A stretch of DNA of 8,857 nt from an uncultured Arcanobacterium sp. (GTDB lineage: Bacteria > Actinomycetota > Actinomycetes > Actinomycetales > Actinomycetaceae), in NCBI RefSeq assembly GCF_947253055.1, contig NZ_CAMXYE010000064.1, positions 1 through 8,857 on the forward strand, written 5' to 3'. Each line of letters opens with the position of its first letter. The first letter of the stretch is position 1. The notes under the pieces are model-generated. The model searched no databases. It was not told where the DNA came from and saw nothing but the letters and a program-made list of their open reading frames with translations. Position numbers and translations under genes: made by a program. Positions 5,657 through 8,857 of the stretch are shown piece after piece.

Positions 5657-6502
5657 CTATTTTTCGCTCTCATAAATATCTTTTCCGTAGCGAGGATTAA
5701 TGATGTGCTGGGCTTTGTCTATTTCCGTAAGCACCACCGAATTCACCAAGGCGCCATCTACATAATTTTCTGTGCGCACCACTACATAGTCGGCGCGCAT
5801 AAAGAGGCGAGAACGGCGAGCGGGCGCTGCTTTATTAGGCTCTGCTTTCTCCGGCGCCGCTTTCTCGGATGACGGCGCAGATTGATTATTTTCTTTCTCG
5901 CCACTTAACGGTAACTCCAGCACATACACGGGGCTACCCGCTATTTCTTCTTTCCCAATAATTTTATATTCCAAAGTGGGGTCGACGCCGGCCGCCCGCA
6001 ATTGCGAATTCAAAAGCACCTCAAAGCTGCGCGGCAAAGCTGCGAAGGCGACCATATCGCTATCGTGCGCCAGCGCATTCGCTTCTTCCCATTTACCATC
6101 CCGATTAATAAAAGTGGTGCCCTCTACCAGCACTACCTGCAAATCTTTACCCGTCTTTGCATCTTTAGCCGTTATCTCGGCCGCCAGCGGGCGCACATTT
6201 ACCTTTGCGGTTGCACTGAGTTTCCCGTTGGCGTCTAGATTCTCCTGCTGCCAACCCGCCAATTTTCCGAGTGCCTCTGACATACAAAAAGCTACCTCTC
6301 GGGCATTGAGCGTATCTTTACCGGCGGAGAGGGCTTTAGCTAAAGGATCGGAGCACTCTTTCGGCACCGCTGCTGGTGCACTCGTGGCACCTTTCCCCGT
6401 ATTCCCATTTTCAGCAGTTCCGCTATTTCCTCCACACCCAGCTAACAGAGCAACTATTAAAACCGCTGTTCCCAATGCAGTGGTCACTTTATTTTTCCGC
6501 AT
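5657..6502 (-). CDS. Lipoprotein, probably LolA/LprG (LppX)-like
   Basis: This is a predicted membrane-anchored extracellular lipoprotein of 281 residues. A signal peptide (RKNK, then a hydrophobic core at about residues 7-21) ends in the lipobox LAGC, with C23 as the lipidated residue. A Ser/Gly/Asn-rich linker follows to about residue 45, then a mature domain with two cysteines (C50, C73) that could pair. The pattern FINRDGKWEEA (131-141), IIGKEEIAGSPVYVLELPL (181-199) and a terminal strand set ending TEIDKAQHIINP (259-270) resembles the LolA-like beta half-barrel of LppX/LprG proteins, which bind lipids. This is by pattern only. A low-complexity insert at about 201-232 has the repeats EKAAP, EKAEP, NKAAP. 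The ATG at 6502 has GGGAAGGG a few nt upstream. An 82-nt gap with tandem repeats separates it from the DUF1801 gene. Confidence 0.75.
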   Translation of the reverse strand: MRKNKVTTALGTAVLIVALLAGCGGNSGTAENGNTGKGATSAPAAVPKECSDPLAKALSAGKDTLNAREVAFCMSEALGKLAGWQQENLDANGKLSATAKVNVRPLAAEITAKDAKTGKDLQVVLVEGTTFINRDGKWEEANALAHDSDMVAFAALPRSFEVLLNSQLRAAGVDPTLEYKIIGKEEIAGSPVYVLELPLSGEKENNQSAPSSEKAAPEKAEPNKAAPARRSRLFMRADYVVVRTENYVDGALVNSVVLTEIDKAQHIINPRYGKDIYESEK

Positions 6503-6513
6503 TATCGCCCTTC

Positions 6514-6542
6514 CCTATACGGCGTTTTCACTTCTCGGTAAA
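6514..6542 (-). promoter_or_regulatory. Candidate promoter of the lipoprotein gene
   Basis: On the minus strand TTTACC (6537-6542) and TATAGG (6514-6519) each match four of six bases of the -35 and -10 consensus, with a 17-bp spacer. The -35 lies within one of the tandem repeats at 6525-6563. The -10 is only about a dozen bases before the ATG, so the transcript would have a very short leader. That weakens the call. Confidence 0.25.
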
Positions 6543-6563
6543 TATTTTACTTCTCCGTAAATA
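6525..6563. repeat. Two imperfect tandem repeats upstream of the lipoprotein gene
   Basis: TTTTCACTTCTCGGTAAATA (6525-6544) is followed at once by TTTTACTTCTCCGTAAATA (6545-6563). The two copies differ by one inserted base and one substitution. Spacing of about two helical turns, in the gap just upstream of the gene, fits a dimeric regulator such as a two-component response regulator binding direct repeats. No known motif is recognised. Confidence 0.75.
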
Positions 6564-6584
6564 GCTACGCTTTGCCCAATTTTA

Positions 6585-7010
6585 CTATTTTGTTTCTTCC
6601 CAAGCAGTTTCGATAAGCCGCACCAACTCCGCCATATCTACCTCCGCCAATGAAGTAAAAGAAATCGTGGAACGCCCCCGAAACGCCGCGCCTATTCTGT
6701 GTATAAAATCTGCAGACCCGTAGCTAGGCCGCCGCAGATGAATCACTATTTTTTCGCGCCAGATGCTGAATCCCAACGCGAATTCTTCCCTACAGCAATC
6801 CGCTGGGCACTCCGGACTGCCGTGGCGAAAACCGATAATGGCAGGCCCCCACATGAACGGCTCGGCACCGGTAATTTCCTGTATAAGCCGCACCAGTTGC
6901 AAGCCGTCGTAACGAAGCTGTATCTGGGGAAGAGCCGCTAAAAAATCATAAGGATCTAGCGAAGAATACGGCGGCTTAGCCGCTATAGATTGCCCTCCTT
7001 GGTACGCCAT
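6585..7010 (-). CDS. DUF1801 (YdhG-like) domain protein
   Basis: This is a 141-residue soluble protein of unproven function. Residues 18-30 (SLDPYDFLAALPQ) and the run ITGAEPFMWGPAIIGFRHG at 46-64 match the DUF1801/YdhG pattern (usually MWGPSIIGFG), followed by LGFSIWREKIVIHL (79-92), where family members have GFSPRKQNLTLYI. The C-terminal TISFTSLAEVDMAELVRLIE (115-134) matches the closing SDVDLDVLEELI helix. The domain has a frataxin-like fold, and links to iron are suggested for some relatives only. Odd here is a cysteine cluster, ECPADCC at 67-73, where relatives usually have Tyr/Gly-rich sequence. The ATG at 7010 has a strong TAGGAGA ribosome site seven nt upstream. The lipoprotein gene follows in the same direction. 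Confidence 0.75.
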   Translation of the reverse strand: MAYQGGQSIAAKPPYSSLDPYDFLAALPQIQLRYDGLQLVRLIQEITGAEPFMWGPAIIGFRHGSPECPADCCREEFALGFSIWREKIVIHLRRPSYGSADFIHRIGAAFRGRSTISFTSLAEVDMAELVRLIETAWEETK

Positions 7011-7163
7011 AGCTTCTCCTATATAGCTTCAGCTGTTTGCACTTTTATCGTGCCATATATCGACTCGAGATTCCTGTTGAAAATTTGGAAGACGAAAAAG
7101 CGTGTGCGCACTGCCACTTCCTTTTATTAGGCTTTAGGTGGGAAAAAGATATAGACTTATGTG

Positions 7164-7184
7164 CGTTCCCAAGGAACGGCTTTT
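7164..7184 (+). terminator. Terminator-like hairpin just before the tRNA gene
   Basis: CGTTCC (7164-7169) and GGAACG (7173-7178) form a 6-bp stem around CAA, followed by GC and TTTT (7181-7184), directly before the mature tRNA 5' end at 7185. It looks like a small intrinsic terminator or a structured tRNA leader. No plus-strand gene is seen upstream that it would end. The rest of 7011-7184 holds no gene. It contains the upstream regions of the divergent DUF1801 and tRNA genes, with only weak promoter matches such as TATAGA at 7150-7155. Confidence 0.3.
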
Positions 7185-7257
7185 GCGCCAGTAGCTCAAC
7201 GGATAGAGCACTTGACTACGGATCAAGAGGTTGGGGGTTCGAATCCCTTCTGGCGCG
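7185..7257 (+). tRNA. tRNA-Arg, anticodon ACG
   Basis: The full cloverleaf is visible in 73 nt. The acceptor arms are GCGCCAG (7185-7191) and CTGGCGC (7250-7256) with discriminator G7257. The D stem is GCTC/GAGC, and the anticodon stem CTTGA/TCAAG encloses the loop CTACGGA, giving anticodon ACG (read as ICG, decoding CGN arginine codons). The T loop is TTCGAAT with a stem containing two G-T wobbles. The CCA end is not encoded. The 3' half overlaps the end of the mprF-type gene on the other strand. Confidence 0.97.
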
Positions 7258-8857
7258 CTTTCGGCTCGATGGTAGATTTAGGTATCCCGTCGAGCCGATA
7301 CCCATTTCTGGCAATTAATTGCCGCGCCGGCGTAGTTCTCTCCTGGAGATTTTCTCTATTGATAGTCCAGACCAAAGAAACTAACACCGACGGCAAAGAT
7401 TTAGTAGAAATATAGGCCAAATAGCGCGCCTGCCAACTCGGCTTAAATTTTTCTTTATAGGCCCATAGCCCGCGAAAATTATAGAAGCGATCTCCGAAAT
7501 CGTGAATCACTTTCACGATTTTTTCCATTCGATGCGCATAACGATGCCGCCCCACCCCCGAAAGTGGAGCCATTCCTAAATTAAATTTCTTATAGCCTTG
7601 GTCTTTCGCCCACTCAATAAGAGAAACCAAAATTCCGTCCATAGTGCCCCCGGGAGCATCTGGACGAAAACGCATTAAATCGAAAGATGCGATCTCCTGC
7701 CCTACCTGCACTATATTGGCAAAACCTTCGATTCTTTTTTCACTGCGCACTATTCCGATCGGGCCGTTACTCAAATAATATTTATCAAAATATCCTAGCG
7801 AAAAGCCCATTTCATGGCGTTCTCCCAACCAGCATTCCGATACTTCCGCCAACTCCGCCAACAAATTGGCAGAAAAAGGTGGGTAGAGCATCTCAAAGTG
7901 AGTACCGTTTTGCTTCATGCGATTGCGCATGCGCCGAAATACTTTTCCGGAATTTCCCACATTAGAGTAGGAGAGCAAATCTACGTAGGCGTCTTCACCG
8001 ATTTTCAAGATATTCAAACCTTGCTCAATTAGTGGCTCTAAAAACTTCCCCGCAATTTCGTAGAAAACTACCGTCATATCATGCTGCTCAGCGTAACTAA
8101 ATAACTCGGTCAGGGCTTCTTCTACGCGCTCCGAATCTCGCAAAGCCTCCTTATCCCCGAGCGGATCGCCCAATACAATAAGCGCTCCGCGATTAGGGCG
8201 GTAGAGGAAAGCAATATCTTCCTGCGTATTATAGAAAACTTCTTTGTCGCCGAGAGCGTAGAGGTAGCTATAGGTATTTTCTCCGTATTGCGCAAGAAAA
8301 TTCTGGAACTTGCTGATGTCTTGCTCGCGCGGAGGCGTAAAGAGTAGTTTCTTTGAACGCGAAAAAAGCAATAAAAATGCAATCAACGAAGCTAAACAAA
8401 TATAGAAAACTGCCCGCGACCAGTAGGTGTGCCCGGTAGAAATAAAACGCACATAGAAAGGAGCCATCTGTTGAATGACGGCGTGGCGCGCCACTAAGAG
8501 TAAAAGTGGAAGAAGTACAAATACTGCTGCCGAGATAATGAAAGCAGGCCAGGTCAGGCGGAGCGGTTCGGCATCAAAAGAATCTCGCGCTAGATAGAGC
8601 AAAACGGCAAAGACAAAAAGAACGGCTGCTTCTTCGTAGTGCAAACCTTTTGTAATACAAGAAATAGCTCCCACGGGAAGCAAAATGAGCGTCGCCCAGT
8701 AAATACGGCGAATTCTGCGATGGAGCCCAACGGAGAGTATGAGGAGTAATACTCCAATAAGCATGCTGGTAAGAGCAGAAGTAACTCGCACTGCGTGCGG
8801 AATAATCTGTGAAAAGTGAAAGACTTGCGCCAAAGAAGGTGGAACTAAAGTGGAAGC
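7223..8857 (-). CDS. mprF: MprF-type lysyl-phosphatidylglycerol synthetase, 5' end outside window
   Basis: This membrane enzyme transfers an amino acid, typically lysine, from aminoacyl-tRNA to phosphatidylglycerol, lowering surface negative charge and resisting cationic peptides. The frame is open from the stop at 7223 to the window edge (544 residues), so the start lies beyond 8857. A TTG at 8833 is probably internal. About five hydrophobic segments lie in the first 170 residues, the end of the flippase region. The cytosolic DUF2156 synthetase domain follows, with the signatures RRMRNRMKQNG, CWLGERHEMGFSLGYFDKYYL, SFDLMRFRPDAPGGTMDG, KFNLGMAPLSGVG and FRGLWAYKEKFKPSWQARYLAY. The product normally ends soon after that last motif. 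Here about 60 more residues follow, and the final ones (QKGFEPPTS) are read antisense through the tRNA-Arg gene, which supplies the stop codon. Confidence 0.9.
   Translation of the reverse strand, partial: ASTLVPPSLAQVFHFSQIIPHAVRVTSALTSMLIGVLLLILSVGLHRRIRRIYWATLILLPVGAISCITKGLHYEEAAVLFVFAVLLYLARDSFDAEPLRLTWPAFIISAAVFVLLPLLLLVARHAVIQQMAPFYVRFISTGHTYWSRAVFYICLASLIAFLLLFSRSKKLLFTPPREQDISKFQNFLAQYGENTYSYLYALGDKEVFYNTQEDIAFLYRPNRGALIVLGDPLGDKEALRDSERVEEALTELFSYAEQHDMTVVFYEIAGKFLEPLIEQGLNILKIGEDAYVDLLSYSNVGNSGKVFRRMRNRMKQNGTHFEMLYPPFSANLLAELAEVSECWLGERHEMGFSLGYFDKYYLSNGPIGIVRSEKRIEGFANIVQVGQEIASFDLMRFRPDAPGGTMDGILVSLIEWAKDQGYKKFNLGMAPLSGVGRHRYAHRMEKIVKVIHDFGDRFYNFRGLWAYKEKFKPSWQARYLAYISTKSLPSVLVSLVWTINRENLQERTTPARQLIARNGYRLDGIPKSTIEPKARQKGFEPPTS
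7261..7298. repeat. 9-bp inverted repeat just after the tRNA
   Basis: TCGGCTCGA (7261-7269) and TCGAGCCGA (7290-7298) are exact reverse complements, 20 nt apart, starting three nt after the tRNA. An alternative stem, GGTATC (7281-7286) with GATACC (7297-7302), overlaps the second arm, so the two cannot form together. It might end or process the tRNA transcript, but no T-run follows. It also lies in the unusual C-terminal extension of the mprF frame. Confidence 0.5.
7310..7323. repeat. 14-bp perfect palindrome
   Basis: GGCAATTAATTGCC reads the same on both strands. It sits 52 nt after the tRNA, in the C-terminal extension of the mprF frame. It has the shape of a dimeric regulator site. No regulator is recognised. 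Confidence 0.45.

Noticed and set aside
5976..6560. Plus-strand frame of 194 codons
   Set aside because: It is fully antisense to the lipoprotein gene, which has a signal peptide, lipobox and ribosome site; this frame has none of these.
7037..7318. Plus-strand frame of 93 codons
   Set aside because: It runs straight through the tRNA-Arg gene from a TTG with no ribosome site.
1..8857. Mobile element, prophage, CRISPR or defence system
   Set aside because: No transposase, integrase, spaced repeats or defence domain is seen; all larger frames belong to housekeeping families.

Overview
The window looks like chromosomal DNA of a mid-GC actinobacterium. A member of the Actinomycetaceae is my best guess, by inference only. 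The reasons are a nrdH-nrdI-nrdE-nrdF class Ib ribonucleotide reductase operon with high-GC Gram-positive style proteins, a lipobox protein, an MprF-type lysyl-phosphatidylglycerol synthetase, and a GlxR/CRP-like operator motif. I see no phage, insertion sequence, CRISPR array or defence genes. The gene content is housekeeping; the unusual features are mostly in the non-coding DNA.

Layout. On the minus strand, 1-669 is the almost complete gene for MTA/SAH nucleosidase (mtnN), cut at its 3' end by the window. A 424-base divergent control region (670-1093) follows. It holds a CRP/GlxR-like palindrome, two inverted DnaA boxes (one perfect), a 10-bp inverted repeat flanking a C-rich spacer, a pair of NrdR-like boxes spaced 32 bp apart, and a possible 25-codon leader ORF. 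Then comes nrdHIEF (1094-5095): NrdH glutaredoxin-like thioredoxin, NrdI flavodoxin, NrdE large subunit and NrdF radical subunit. Two terminator-like hairpins lie between nrdH and nrdI, and nrdI overlaps nrdE, which starts at TTG. Directly after nrdF, across an 18-bp tandem duplication of the nrdF 3' end, is a low-molecular-weight protein tyrosine phosphatase gene (5117-5617).

From 5657 the genes run on the minus strand: a LolA/LprG-like lipoprotein (5657-6502) with tandem repeats in its promoter, a DUF1801/YdhG-like protein (6585-7010), then a plus-strand tRNA-Arg(ACG) at 7185-7257. Last is an MprF-type synthetase (7223-8857, 5' end outside the window), whose 3' end runs antisense into the tRNA gene.

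How they work together. NrdE and NrdF reduce ribonucleotides. NrdI activates the NrdF metal/tyrosyl radical centre and NrdH re-reduces NrdE. The control region suggests that dNTP synthesis may be tied to dNTP level (NrdR), to replication initiation (DnaA) and possibly to cAMP signalling. The hairpins after nrdH could set the NrdH to NrdIEF ratio. mtnN, the phosphatase, the lipoprotein and mprF have no evident functional link with the operon.
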